DNA of 64,000 nt from NCBI RefSeq assembly GCF_000023845.1, contig NC_013170.1:963501-1027500 (forward strand), read 5' to 3'. Below, one piece after another: positions 10,601 to 18,634 of this stretch. Within the stretch, counting starts at the first letter, position 1. Every line of letters starts with the position of its first letter. Source of the DNA: Cryptobacterium curtum DSM 15641. Its GTDB lineage: Bacteria > Actinomycetota > Coriobacteriia > Coriobacteriales > Eggerthellaceae. The notes beneath the pieces are model-generated. The model searched no databases. It saw nothing but the letters and a program-made list of their open reading frames with translations, and had not been told where the DNA came from. The position numbers and the translations under genes are program-made.

Positions 10601-11122
10601 GTTGAGATAACCACAGGCCACGAGCTCTTCTGTAGCGGCTTCAAACGACGCGATCGTTCGCTCACCCGATCCACTTTGCACATCCATACCTGCCGTAAAA
10701 GTCAACGGAAGATAAAAACGGCTCCGCACTGGACCCATCAGGCGCATCAGCGCACGAGAACTCGCAACGACAATGCATTCTCGGCTTTCAACAAGCGCAT
10801 GAAGTGCTTGCAAGCGGCACGCTACCGCATGAACATCAACGGGTGTTGATGCCGTGGGATAGTCCTTTCGCTCAAAAAAACGCAGGACCCGATTGTCACC
10901 TACATAGGCAGAAAGCGTGCGGGCAAAATCTGCGGCGCTTTCTTCACCAGCGACAATGACCAATGTTGGCTGCGGTGTACGCGCAAAGCGAGCTGCAGTA
11001 AAAAATGGACGCGCCGAAGCAGCAAGCCCCATTGTCGCATCTGCACCGCTATCGAGCTTACCCCAGAAGGTATGCACGTCTTTGCAGGCATTAAGAGGAT
11101 ATGTGAGGGCATCTATCAACAT
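7655..11122 (-). CDS. mfd: Transcription-repair coupling factor
   Basis: ATP-dependent translocase that removes RNA polymerase stalled at DNA damage and recruits UvrA. The 1155 residues show the family order: UvrB-like N-terminal region, a CarD-type RNA-polymerase-interacting module (FNPGDYVVHAAHGIAFF ... YVPVEQLDRVTRYVG), then the helicase with Walker A CGDVGFGKTEVALRAAF, Walker B VIIDEEQRFGVGHKE, SATPIPRTM and QLKGRVGRSS, and the TRCF C-terminal domain. Length is typical. The start ATG at 11122 has AAAGGA about 12 bases upstream. No pth gene adjoins it. Confidence 0.97.
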   Translation of the reverse strand: MLIDALTYPLNACKDVHTFWGKLDSGADATMGLAASARPFFTAARFARTPQPTLVIVAGEESAADFARTLSAYVGDNRVLRFFERKDYPTASTPVDVHAVACRLQALHALVESRECIVVASSRALMRLMGPVRSRFYLPLTFTAGMDVQSGSGERTIASFEAATEELVACGYLNTGELSGPGTFCVGGGTIDVWPGNLSYPVRIDFFGDEVDEIRRIVPATGQTIARIDKVDIYPLREYMPDRAALDRARRILFDPDTTDPVLRESLEALEGGVYNEAADALLPYLYAHLATLGDFLPSDALSVLVEPRSLIDDALHAAEALSSLPVEHTRFVEDLICPPAKLDFGKNQRCTYQSIMRVASSVDAEIPVKRTEVAGDPEKLFGRLISLTQADFTVVFSAPSYRAREDMKLAFVERGLSIVDLANADADTVPARLRRGVVNVVEADIPLGLIIPKAKIALISLSDTQGATAIRHHRRVDITEITFPFNPGDYVVHAAHGIAFFRDVVRQEVGGSLRDYLLLEYAEGDKLYVPVEQLDRVTRYVGPEGSSPRLTRLNTSDWSRAMGCARKASKKLAFDLVDVYTRRSAVSGFQYSADTPWMRQMEEDFPYQETPDQLAAIADVKADMRSARPMDRLICGDVGFGKTEVALRAAFKATQDGKQVMVLCPTTILAQQHYTTFKDRFEEYGVTVEVLSRFRFSSEQAAALSGFAQGTVDVLVGTHRLLSRDVNPHDLGLVIIDEEQRFGVGHKEQLKNLRESIDVLTLSATPIPRTMQMSLSGVRDMSLIMTPPDDRKPIKVHVGEWDPDVVSDAIRRELARNGQVYYVSNRVRTIDDAVARVGQAAGEARIGVAHGQMSKEQLEQVMEEFAAGEIDVLVATTIIESGIDNPHTNTLIIEDSQRLGLAQMYQLKGRVGRSSLQAYAYFMFPENVPLTEEATARLEAVGEYQELGSGMKVAMRDLEIRGAGSMLGAEQSGNMSAVGFDLFAQMLTEAVRATREGRADTLHDLPPALSDITVNVPDHTYIPEEYVPDADARVLAYRRVASADTPEVVDGIADELCARYGAAPRAAQNFFAKARIKARAHQMGVTAVSIVAGKLNIEPIAQPPASLGTDIRRARGRYIVQSKKLQIPLTYFSYDDEHPLIEAIDAFIATLRAN

Positions 11123-11179
11123 TGCCTGTTACATTCCTTTCTTATTTACTCTCGTCTGCGCAAGCGAAAACAGAGTTTC

Positions 11180-11399
11180 TTAACGTCCGCTCAGCCACAC
11201 GTGAAGCCACTCAGCAAAGACCACCACCGTAGTCGCAAAAGCCCAGACAACAATAGCAATCTGCAGTGGCCAAACCGCACAATAGCCACCCATTGCAGAA
11301 AAGGCCAGCAAAAGCAATCCGCTGTAATACAGGGCTTCAAACAGCACGCGCAGCGCAAGCCCACAATACCGCTAGCGGCCCAAACACGAAAAGCCGCAT
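11180..11399 (-). pseudogene. Possible frameshifted small membrane protein upstream of mfd
   Basis: On the minus strand an ATG at 11399 opens MRLFVFGPLAVLWACAARAV then stops. A different frame over the same bases continues with ALYYSGLLLLAFSAMGGY, then WPLQIAIVVWAFATTVVVF, and ends at a TAA at 11180-11182, about 58 bases before mfd. Joined by a single frameshift this would be a membrane protein of about 72 residues with two or three hydrophobic segments. The span is 220 bases, one more than a multiple of three. It could be a broken gene, a sequencing error or chance hydrophobicity. No clear ribosome site was found. Confidence 0.35.
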
Positions 11400-11535
11400 A
11401 GCGCGGCGATACGTGTTTTAAAGCGCGCCTATTGTATCAAGTGCGGCAACAACTCTGCGACAAGACAGCCAGCATGCACGTGCGCTCCACGAAAGACAGG
11501 TATGATCGTTTTCAAAGCACGATGAAGGAGCATTT

Positions 11536-12204
11536 ATGCCACGGGAAACAATGGCAGCAAAACGTGAACGCGCAGCTGAAATAGAAAAGCGTATGTTTGA
11601 CCACTACGGTGCGGGTGCCTGCTCGCTTGATTACGAATGCGATCCCTTTCGGTTGCTTGTTGCTGTTGTGCTCTCTGCTCAATGTACCGATGCTGCTGTC
11701 AATAAAGTTACCCCGTCGCTTTTTGCAGCATACCCTACCCCAGCAGCTCTTGCTCAGGCAAACGTCACTGATGTTGCAACTATCATCCATTCACTCGGCT
11801 TTTTTCGAGCAAAAGCAACGCATCTTGTACATCTCTCACAAGTTCTTATGACTGATTTCGGTGGTGAAGTACCCAACGATATTGACGCATTGCAGACGCT
11901 ACCCGGTGTAGGTCGCAAGACGGCCAACGTTGTTATGTGTGAAGCATTTAAAAACCCACAAGGCATCGCCGTAGACACCCATGTGTTCCGCATTGCGCAT
12001 AAGTTAAAATTTGCTGGTCCATCAGCTGATACGCCCGCAAAAACTGAAGCAGCACTGCTGAAGACATACCCACAAAAAGATTGGCTCTACATCAATCATC
12101 AGTGGGTTCATTTTGGCCGTGAATTCTGTATCGCCCGGCGACCGCGCTGCGCCGACTGCTTTATTGCCGATCTTTGCCCCAGTGCAAGCAAGGATGTTCT
12201 GTGA
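11536..12204 (+). CDS. nth: Endonuclease III
   Basis: Base-excision repair glycosylase/AP lyase for oxidised pyrimidines. 222 residues. The helix-hairpin-helix LPGVGRKTANVVM includes the catalytic Lys128; the catalytic Asp147 is in VDTHVFRI. The C-terminal [4Fe-4S] motif is intact as C198-x6-C205-x2-C208-x5-C214. The ATG at 11536 has GAAGGAG upstream. It is the first gene of a plus-strand pair with the glutathione peroxidase. Confidence 0.95.
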   Translation: MPRETMAAKRERAAEIEKRMFDHYGAGACSLDYECDPFRLLVAVVLSAQCTDAAVNKVTPSLFAAYPTPAALAQANVTDVATIIHSLGFFRAKATHLVHLSQVLMTDFGGEVPNDIDALQTLPGVGRKTANVVMCEAFKNPQGIAVDTHVFRIAHKLKFAGPSADTPAKTEAALLKTYPQKDWLYINHQWVHFGREFCIARRPRCADCFIADLCPSASKDVL

Positions 12205-12279
12205 ACTAATTGAACTATATTAGATTGTGTGCAATTATTCTATCAACGAACGAGAAGCTTAAAAAGAAAGGATGACGTC

Positions 12280-12822
12280 ATGCGCGTCTATGATTACACC
12301 GCAACCAACCTTGATGGCAGCGAAGCACCCCTGAGTGCGTATAAGGGGGATGTTCTTCTAGTGGTTAACACTGCGACCGGGTGTGGATTTACCCCGCAAT
12401 ACGAAGACCTCGAGAAAATATATGCAAACCATCGCACAAAAGGGTTTGAAATCCTCGACTTTCCATGCAACCAGTTCCGCGAGCAAGCACCTGGCAGCGA
12501 TGAAGAGATCCATCAATTCTGTACGATGAAATTTGGAACGGAATTTCCCCAGTTCAAAAAGATCGATGTCAATGGCGAGAACGCCTTTCCGCTCTTCAAG
12601 GAAATGGCGACTGAAAAGCCCTTTGTTGGCTTTGGTCGTGGCCCAAAGGCACTCATGATGAACCAGGTGGCTAAGTCGGTTGACAAAGAATTTGGTGATG
12701 CCGCCTACATCAAGTGGAACTTCACCAAATTCCTGTTCGATCGCGAAGGTAACCTTATCGAGCGCTTCGAGCCCACTGCCAAGATGGAAGATGTTGAAGC
12801 AGCCATTGAAAAGCTGCTCTAA
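12280..12822 (+). CDS. Glutathione peroxidase (Cys form, probably thioredoxin-dependent)
   Basis: Reduces hydrogen peroxide or organic peroxides. 180 residues. The peroxidatic residue is Cys35 in NTATGCGFTPQY, where animal enzymes use selenocysteine. The second family signature DFPCNQFREQAPGS (with Cys63) and the KWNFTKFLFD segment with the active-site Trp/Asn are present. Bacterial Cys-type members usually take electrons from thioredoxin, and trxA/trxB occur elsewhere in this window. The start at 12280 has AAAGGA upstream; the longer open frame from 12229 does not. It fits with rubrerythrin as oxygen defence in an anaerobe. Confidence 0.93.
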   Translation: MRVYDYTATNLDGSEAPLSAYKGDVLLVVNTATGCGFTPQYEDLEKIYANHRTKGFEILDFPCNQFREQAPGSDEEIHQFCTMKFGTEFPQFKKIDVNGENAFPLFKEMATEKPFVGFGRGPKALMMNQVAKSVDKEFGDAAYIKWNFTKFLFDREGNLIERFEPTAKMEDVEAAIEKLL

Positions 12823-12866
12823 AAAGCAAGCGCGAGAACACTGCTAACAAGCAAATTGTTTCCTGA

Positions 12867-13394
12867 TCAGCCCATTAAATGATGATATCCGACAGCGACG
12901 CGCTCCCCCGTCGCTGCCAAGCACACCTCAACACCAGCAGCCACCAGTTCTGCTAGCACCGCATCGACAAGATCAGGTAATTTAGCAGCTATGGCAGGGG
13001 TAAGCCCTATGGTCAAGTCGATCGGGTTGGCATTTTCTATCTGCATGCCTAAGCATACTCCCTGGGCGTGATATCCAAGAAGCGCTGCGGCATCGAATAA
13101 GTCGCTTAAGCGCAAATCATGCAACGATTGGCTCCCAAAGCCACGACGCGCCGCGTCATCAGGCGAAAAACGCAATATGGTTCCTGGCGCTTCCCCGGTT
13201 CCTTCAAGCGCATCAACCGTGATAATGAAGTCATAGGTGGCAACTTTATTCACCAAATCAAGGCTCATGCAGCCAACATCGAAGAGATCCACCGCTCCCG
13301 CAAAGTCGTAAGCTTGTAGCTCTTCATAGACAGCTGGACCAAGCCCGTCATCGAGCATGAGCTTATTGCCCACGCAAAACACGGCAATACGCAT
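12867..13394 (-). CDS. [NiFe] hydrogenase maturation protease (HyaD/HycI family)
   Basis: Endopeptidase that trims the C-terminus of the hydrogenase large subunit after nickel insertion. 175 residues starting MRIAVFCVGNKLMLDDGLGP. Asp16, Asp61 (in DALEGTG) and His92 lie where the family's nickel-sensing carboxylates and histidine are expected. The start at 13394 follows AAAGGGG at 6 bases. It is downstream of the hydrogenase structural genes on the same strand, but a strong hairpin at 13438-13469 separates them, so it may be expressed at a lower level. Its probable substrate is the large subunit at 14345-15991. Confidence 0.9.
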   Translation of the reverse strand: MRIAVFCVGNKLMLDDGLGPAVYEELQAYDFAGAVDLFDVGCMSLDLVNKVATYDFIITVDALEGTGEAPGTILRFSPDDAARRGFGSQSLHDLRLSDLFDAAALLGYHAQGVCLGMQIENANPIDLTIGLTPAIAAKLPDLVDAVLAELVAAGVEVCLAATGERVAVGYHHLMG

Positions 13395-13437
13395 GGAACC
13401 CCTTTCATTTAGAAGACCAGAATACCGCATAAGCAAA

Positions 13438-13469
13438 GGACCTAACCTCGGAAAACCGAAGTTAGGTCC
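13438..13469 (-). terminator. Hairpin between hydrogenase operon and maturation protease
   Basis: GGACCTAAC(C/T)TCGG arms pair nearly perfectly (about 13 pairs) around an AAAA loop. On the minus strand TTTGCTT follows, a modest U-rich run. It probably terminates or attenuates the hydrogenase message before the protease gene. The 185 bases between it and the cytochrome b stop contain no convincing gene, only a 30-codon frame at 13553-13645. Confidence 0.7.
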
Positions 13470-13653
13470 TTATCGCTTTCGGAGTTGAACCTTCGCTTTT
13501 GCCTTACTAGTACAGGTAACGCTCATTCATTTTGCAGCACTGCAGGAGCGATTCAGCTTGCTAATACCACAACAATATCGTCCTGCCATCCGGTACGAGT
13601 GATTCGCTTTACCAGATCAGTAGGTTGCGTATCCTGGCAGATCACGAAAAGTC

Positions 13654-14343
13654 TTACCGTACGTTGTAGTCTTCTCCCGCTACATCATGGGTATGGATGT
13701 CGTAGGTCATACCGCCATGCTGCTTACGTGCAAACATAAGGGCAAGCAGGTGCTTTCCGCCTTCGATAACCGACATGTACACATGGATCATCGTGAACAG
13801 GATGAACACGAACATCATGATGTAATGGATAATACGCATACTCATGATGCCGCCCACAAGGTCGGTACCTGCCTGGAAAAACGGCAGCGACGAGGTGGGT
13901 ACCCACAGGCAAAATCCCGTATAAGCCATTAAGATAATCAGAAACGGAATAGCGCCATAGGCAATTTTCTGCAATGGATTGAATTTGCCTGAGAGCGGAT
14001 GGTCCTTCTTGATGAACAGGTAGAACTTTACCCATTCGATAAGCTGATGACGATTATCCGGTTGCGGAATCCATGAGCGGATATCTTTCTGCATCTGACG
14101 CGTACCTTCGGCGGGTGCTGATTCCACTACAAATGCAAGCACAATACGCACAATGCAGTTTACCAACAGTACGATACCGCAGAAGATATGCACGCCGCGA
14201 CAAATGCCCATATTGGCAGGTGCATACGGAAAATGAATCATGAAACCCGTCAGAATCAGCAATGCCATGCAGGATAGGTTCACATAATGAGTGATCACCA
14301 GAGGCAGTGGATGTGCCTCGCGGTAATGGGCTAGATGAGCCAT
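13654..14343 (-). CDS. Ni/Fe-hydrogenase b-type cytochrome subunit
   Basis: Membrane dihaem cytochrome that takes electrons from the hydrogenase small subunit to the menaquinone pool. 229 residues with four hydrophobic spans and conserved-looking histidines in LVITHYVNLSC, GVHIFCGI, RIIHYIMMFVF and FTMIHVYMSV. It starts one base after the large-subunit stop, with GAGG in the preceding codons as ribosome site, so translation is coupled. It is the third structural gene of the operon. Its cytoplasmic tail ends in YNVR. Confidence 0.92.
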   Translation of the reverse strand: MAHLAHYREAHPLPLVITHYVNLSCMALLILTGFMIHFPYAPANMGICRGVHIFCGIVLLVNCIVRIVLAFVVESAPAEGTRQMQKDIRSWIPQPDNRHQLIEWVKFYLFIKKDHPLSGKFNPLQKIAYGAIPFLIILMAYTGFCLWVPTSSLPFFQAGTDLVGGIMSMRIIHYIMMFVFILFTMIHVYMSVIEGGKHLLALMFARKQHGGMTYDIHTHDVAGEDYNVR

Positions 14344-14344
14344 G

Positions 14345-15991
14345 TTACCTCACTCCCCAAGGATTCGTGACCGTCTGGAACTTCTTACCGGTTGCCGGCT
14401 CCGTAATATGCACCGAGCACGCTGTACATGGATCAAAACTATGAACGGTGCGCAGGGCATTGATAGGCTTCTCGAGATCGGTAACGGGTACACCAATAAG
14501 CGCCTGTTCAAGTGGACCATGTTCACCATGTCCATTAATTGGCGCAAGGTTCCACGTACTTGGAATAATAATCTGGTAGTCGGTAATCTTGCCGTCCTTG
14601 ACCTTTTCGGTGTGATACAGAGCACCACGCGGTGCCTCCCAGAAAGCAGATCCTTCACCAGTTGTGCGAGTCGGTGGACGGAAGTACTCAGTGTCGCCAC
14701 CTTTGATAGCTTCAATAAGCTCGCGGACCCAATCTTTCATAAGGCCAGCAATATAGAGCGTTTCGATCTGGCGAACGCCCGTGCGGCCCATCGTAGACGG
14801 CACAATGTCGATACGGCCCGGTGCACCCAATGCTTCAAGCAGAGCGTCAACATGCTCGACAATAAACGGCACGCCGCGCTTGTAGGCAACAAGCATACGA
14901 GACATCGACGTGGCTTCCATGGCTTTACCGTTGTAGGTAGGAGCCTTAACCCAGCTATAGCGATCAGCAACGTCATACGAGGTAAATTCGGCCTTTGTTT
15001 CGCCTTCGCGCGGATTCAAGTCGGACGAGCCCTCGTACCAGGAATGGCCAACATATTCGCTAATGGCGTCCTCGTTGACCTCTTCGAGTGCGAATCCATC
15101 GTTTAAGACACCGGCGGGCAGATAGCGCTTCGTCATATCGAAGCTCGTATCGTCAAATACGCCCCATGCGATATAGCGACCACAACCACGGCCAAATTCG
15201 AATGCATCAGCATAGTACGGTGCAATAGCCAGGGTGTCGGGAAGCATCGTCGCTTCAACCCAATCATATAGTTCGTTGACCAGCGCCCACAGATCGTCAA
15301 GCTTTTCTTCGGTCGGCACAAACATGGTGCCACCGACGGTGCTTGTCATAATGTGAGGCATTTTGCCGCCGAGCAAACCAGCAATCTCGCTCGCCTTCGC
15401 CTGCATGCGCAACGCTTCAAGATAATGAGCCGTACAAATAAGATCGAGCTCTGGCGTCAGTTGGTAGCCATCGTTATTTTCAGCATCAAACCAGTTGCCA
15501 CTGAAAATAGACAGCTGCTTATTGGCGGCAAACGTCTGCAGTTTTTTCTTCACTGCGCCGAGATCACTCATGGTCGATGTGCCCGCTGCCTGAGCAAGAT
15601 CGTACGCATCAGCAACATTTGCCGTCAGCGCGTTGAGCGGGTTCACATAATCCAGCGCCGCCAGGTTATAGAACCAGAGAATATTGCTATGCATGAACTG
15701 CGCTGCTTCAACCAGGTTGCGGATGATGCGTGCGTTGTTTGAAATAGTGATGCCATAGGCTTTCTCGCCAGCAATAGAAGCAGAATGTGCATGCGAAACC
15801 GGGCAGACACCACAGATGCGCTGCACAATCATGGCAGCATCTTCGGGTGTGCGGTCGCGCACCACCAATTCCATGCCGCGGAAGCAGCCACCGGATACCC
15901 ACGCGTCAGTAACCATGCCGTCGTTGACTTCCATCTCGACGCGCAGATGACCCTCGATACGGGTGATCGGATCGATTACGGTACGTGCCAT
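14345..15991 (-). CDS. Uptake [NiFe] hydrogenase large subunit
   Basis: Catalytic subunit holding the Ni-Fe(CN)2CO centre. 548 residues. The N-terminal motif RICGVCPVSHAH gives Cys60 and Cys63. The C-terminal motif DPCTACSVH gives Cys522 and Cys525; it is followed by a 20-residue extension ending NPWGVR that the maturation protease should remove after His528. No selenocysteine codon is needed. The ATG directly abuts the stop of the small-subunit gene. Together with the Tat-exported small subunit and cytochrome b this is a periplasm-facing group 1 (H2-uptake, respiratory) enzyme; the actinobacterial group 1 type is the likely class (inference). Confidence 0.96.
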   Translation of the reverse strand: MARTVIDPITRIEGHLRVEMEVNDGMVTDAWVSGGCFRGMELVVRDRTPEDAAMIVQRICGVCPVSHAHSASIAGEKAYGITISNNARIIRNLVEAAQFMHSNILWFYNLAALDYVNPLNALTANVADAYDLAQAAGTSTMSDLGAVKKKLQTFAANKQLSIFSGNWFDAENNDGYQLTPELDLICTAHYLEALRMQAKASEIAGLLGGKMPHIMTSTVGGTMFVPTEEKLDDLWALVNELYDWVEATMLPDTLAIAPYYADAFEFGRGCGRYIAWGVFDDTSFDMTKRYLPAGVLNDGFALEEVNEDAISEYVGHSWYEGSSDLNPREGETKAEFTSYDVADRYSWVKAPTYNGKAMEATSMSRMLVAYKRGVPFIVEHVDALLEALGAPGRIDIVPSTMGRTGVRQIETLYIAGLMKDWVRELIEAIKGGDTEYFRPPTRTTGEGSAFWEAPRGALYHTEKVKDGKITDYQIIIPSTWNLAPINGHGEHGPLEQALIGVPVTDLEKPINALRTVHSFDPCTACSVHITEPATGKKFQTVTNPWGVR

Positions 15992-17311
15992 TTACTCGCT
16001 GCCCCCCTTCTTACTGAGCTTTTCTTTGATGACCTGCAGATCGTCAGCCTGCTTCTTTTCGAAATCGGCAGCAGATACGGTCTCGGTGGTCCCGTCAGAC
16101 TTAATGATTACCTTATCTTCAACGTAATCGCCCACCGACCGATCGGGGTGCTTAGCATCCCAGGCACGCTTTTCTTCAAAGCGGAACTTGCCTTTCATGC
16201 GACCTGAGGCCTTAATGCCAAAGCCATGAACGGCAATGCCAGCAGCAACGATAGCTGTTAAGCCCAAGCAAACCGCTTCGGTCTGGAACGTCCAATCGCC
16301 AATACGCAGATCGCGATGGCGCTTCATAAAGGGCGTATTGACCTCAACCCAGTTATGACCAGGATCCATGGGTGCCGCTTCGCAGCAACCAATACACGGA
16401 GCACCCGCTTCAACACACCAGCTGCGTCGGTTGTTGTAGCGCACGATACCGCAGTTGGCCTTTGTCTGAGGGCCACGACAACCCATGGCATAGAGGCAAT
16501 AGTTTTTGGCTTCTTCTTCCGAGCCAAACTGATAGACAAACTCGCCGTTCTCAAAGTGTCCGCGACGCTCACAGTTGTCGTGAATAGTTTCGTCGAAGAT
16601 AAGAGCCGGTTTGTTTTCATAATCAAGCGCCGGCAGCTTATTCATCATGACGACATCGACAAGAACCGCTACCAGCCATTCCGGATTTGCGGGACAACCA
16701 GGTATGTTCACAACCGGAACGTTGATACCAGATTCCTTGAGGAACTTTTCAACGCCTACTGCACCAGCTGAATTGGGGTTAGCTCCCATCCATCCGCCGT
16801 TAACAGCGCACGAACCAAGGGCAACAACCGCATTAGCCGACGGGGCTGCCTCAAGCAGATGTTCGGTACCGGGCTTGCCCGCCACGCGCAGTGCTTCACC
16901 GCCCCACTTTTCGAGTACCGCACCCTCGTAAATGAGAATGTAATTACCGGCCTCGATGGTCTGCTCTTTAGCTTCTTCCATGGAATAGCCCGCAGCAGCT
17001 GAAAGGGTCTCGCTGTAATTCAGTGAGATCATTTCGAGAACAATAGTTGCTGGATCAGGGGTTTCAACCTGTGCAAAAGCTTCGGTACAACCCGTGCATG
17101 AAGCGCCCTCTATCCAGATAACCGGATAAAGCTTTCCTTCTTTTGCGCCGATGACAGATTTCTCGAGAGCATCGGCTACCTGGGGTATCGTCAGCTGACT
17201 TGCACCAGCCGCAGCGACCACAGCCCCACAGAGCTTCAGGAAACTGCGACGCGAAACTCCACGCGCTTCGAGCAGTGCCTCAAAACCCGTCTGGGTGGCC
17301 TCTCTTTCCAT
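15992..17311 (-). CDS. Uptake [NiFe] hydrogenase small subunit, Tat-exported
   Basis: Electron-transfer subunit with three Fe-S clusters. 439 residues from the ATG at 17311, chosen because a strong AAGGAGG precedes it; the longer open frame to 17425 has no such site. A twin-arginine signal is at residues 20-36 (SRRSFLKLCGAVVAAAG). The proximal cluster motif is CTGC (72-75). Later cysteines are in PGCPANP, MGCRGP, GIVRYNNRRSWCVEAGAPCIGC. A C-terminal hydrophobic span (about VCLGLTAIVAAGIAVHGFGI) is followed by an unusually long charged cytoplasmic tail of about 70 residues. First gene of the operon. Confidence 0.95.
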   Translation of the reverse strand: MEREATQTGFEALLEARGVSRRSFLKLCGAVVAAAGASQLTIPQVADALEKSVIGAKEGKLYPVIWIEGASCTGCTEAFAQVETPDPATIVLEMISLNYSETLSAAAGYSMEEAKEQTIEAGNYILIYEGAVLEKWGGEALRVAGKPGTEHLLEAAPSANAVVALGSCAVNGGWMGANPNSAGAVGVEKFLKESGINVPVVNIPGCPANPEWLVAVLVDVVMMNKLPALDYENKPALIFDETIHDNCERRGHFENGEFVYQFGSEEEAKNYCLYAMGCRGPQTKANCGIVRYNNRRSWCVEAGAPCIGCCEAAPMDPGHNWVEVNTPFMKRHRDLRIGDWTFQTEAVCLGLTAIVAAGIAVHGFGIKASGRMKGKFRFEEKRAWDAKHPDRSVGDYVEDKVIIKSDGTTETVSAADFEKKQADDLQVIKEKLSKKGGSE

Positions 17312-17676
17312 GTGCGCACCTCCTTGGTGTCTTCTCCTGCCTGCATGGAAAACGGTAGCGCCTTGTGCATATGTTTCGCGCTGTCTCCCGGTCGATAGAT
17401 ACCCACACGCAACAAACGGTACCAAAATGTTACTTATACGTTAAAAAGTAACACTCATAGAACTGCATGCTCATGTGTTTACGACCCTGAAGCACAGCGC
17501 TCTCGTCTGCCTTGAGCGCTCGTATGGTTAGTATAAGCCTTGTTGTTACTTCCGTATCACAGGGATCGGGGAAAACCCGCAGATTCGATTATTTGAGCGC
17601 ATTTATTGTCAGTTAAGACTATGGAGACCCTAAAAAGTCAAACAAATCGACCCCTAAAATCCACCCCTAGGCATAA
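17312..17676 (-). promoter_or_regulatory. Hydrogenase operon promoter region with repeated AAGTAACA sites
   Basis: 365 bases without a gene. A TATACT -10-like box lies at 17530-17535 (minus strand). AAGTAACA occurs three times: as a perfect inverted pair at 17428-17435 / 17446-17453 (10-base spacer) and as a third site at 17544-17551 next to the -10 box. Farther upstream are ACCC(C)TA-type sites at about 17630-17669, one within CCCTAAAATCC. These are probable regulator sites; the protein is unknown. Confidence 0.45.
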
Positions 17677-17708
17677 AAAGGGATGTCAACCTGCGTTGAC
17701 ATCCCTTT
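17677..17708 (-). terminator. Rubrerythrin terminator
   Basis: A perfect 14-pair stem (AAAGGGATGTCAAC / GTTGACATCCCTTT) with a 4-base loop. On the minus strand it is followed by TTTTTA, a typical intrinsic terminator for the rubrerythrin gene. It could also act on plus-strand transcripts. Confidence 0.88.
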
Positions 17709-17792
17709 ATCAGACACACTTTTGTCCTTTGCCTCACCTTTGCCGCAGAACGCTTAAATAACGTCTACTGCAAAGAATAGGTAGATTTGATC

Positions 17793-18332
17793 CTAGAAGT
17801 TTTCGGCGCGAATCTCAAAGAATGACTGAGGATGGTTGCATACGGGGCAAACCTTCGGAGCTTCTTTGCCGATGTGGATATGACCACAGTTGTTGCACTT
17901 CCAGACAACGACATCGCCGCGCTTGAATACTTCACCAGCGTTAATGCGATCGATCAGCTTGCGATAGCGAGCCTCATGTTCTTTTTCGATAGCACCTACG
18001 CCATCAAACAGCTCAGCGAGGTTGTTGAAGCCCTCTTCGCGTGCTGTTTTAGCGAAGTCGGCATACATGTCGTCCCACTCGTAGTATTCACCGGCAGCTG
18101 CGTCAGCAAGGTTGGTCAGAGTATCAGGGATGCTACCGTCATGCAGTGCCTTAAACCACAGCTTGGCATGTTCTTTTTCGTTCTGTGAAGTCTCCAAAAA
18201 GATATTCTGGATTTGCACATAGCCATCTTTCTTGGCCTGGCTCGCATAGTACTGATACTTCGTATGTGCCTGTGATTCGCCTGCAAAAGCGGTCTGCAGG
18301 TTCTTTTCAGTCTGACTGCCCTTTAGTTCCAT
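17793..18332 (-). CDS. Rubrerythrin
   Basis: Non-haem di-iron peroxidase of anaerobes; reduces hydrogen peroxide using electrons passed through its rubredoxin-like domain. 179 residues. The ferritin-like part carries the two glutamate-rich metal-binding helices ([23 protein letters not shown] and IEKEHEARY). The C-terminal rubredoxin-type module has two CxxC pairs (CNNCGH and CPVCNH). The start at 18332 follows AAAGGGG. Monocistronic, with its own terminator. Confidence 0.96.
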   Translation of the reverse strand: MELKGSQTEKNLQTAFAGESQAHTKYQYYASQAKKDGYVQIQNIFLETSQNEKEHAKLWFKALHDGSIPDTLTNLADAAAGEYYEWDDMYADFAKTAREEGFNNLAELFDGVGAIEKEHEARYRKLIDRINAGEVFKRGDVVVWKCNNCGHIHIGKEAPKVCPVCNHPQSFFEIRAENF

Positions 18333-18634
18333 CGGGATGCCCCTTTCGTCTGCTTGCTTCTCGATGAGGCGATTATAACGCGGACTGATTCCTAATAAGA
18401 GTCTGTCACATAATCTTGAAAAGGAAGGGAAGCCTTACTAGAAAGTACCAGTTACCAGTATTTATTTAGCCTCTTCGTAATTTGTTTAAAGCCGTCCCCC
18501 TTCGCAAAGAGATTGTGTATCCTTGCGGCTATTCCACTGGTAGTATTCCACTGGTAAGCAATAAACCTATCACGGAGTGTCCGCAGGAATACCAGGCACT
18601 TCGATATTCCCGGGCAAGCAAGGAGCACTCACGC
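18333..18634. other. Intergenic region between rubrerythrin and pheA
   Basis: About 300 bases holding both divergent promoters. No gene seen. It contains an exact-but-one tandem duplication of 14 bases (TATTCCACTGGTAG/A) at 18530-18557 in the probable pheA leader. Confidence 0.5.
18530..18557 (+). repeat. Two tandem copies of a 14-base unit in the pheA leader
   Basis: TATTCCACTGGTAG is followed directly by TATTCCACTGGTAA, about 80 bases before the pheA start. It may be a small slippage duplication or paired regulator sites. Confidence 0.6.

Noticed and set aside
11072..11401. 109-codon plus-strand frame across the mfd start region
   Set aside because: Basic, Gln/Lys-rich composition of a shadow frame; no ribosome site; antisense to mfd start.
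13470..13512. tRNA T-arm-like sequence after the hydrogenase terminator (GGTTCAACTCC on the minus strand)
   Set aside because: No acceptor stem, D arm or anticodon arm can be built around it.
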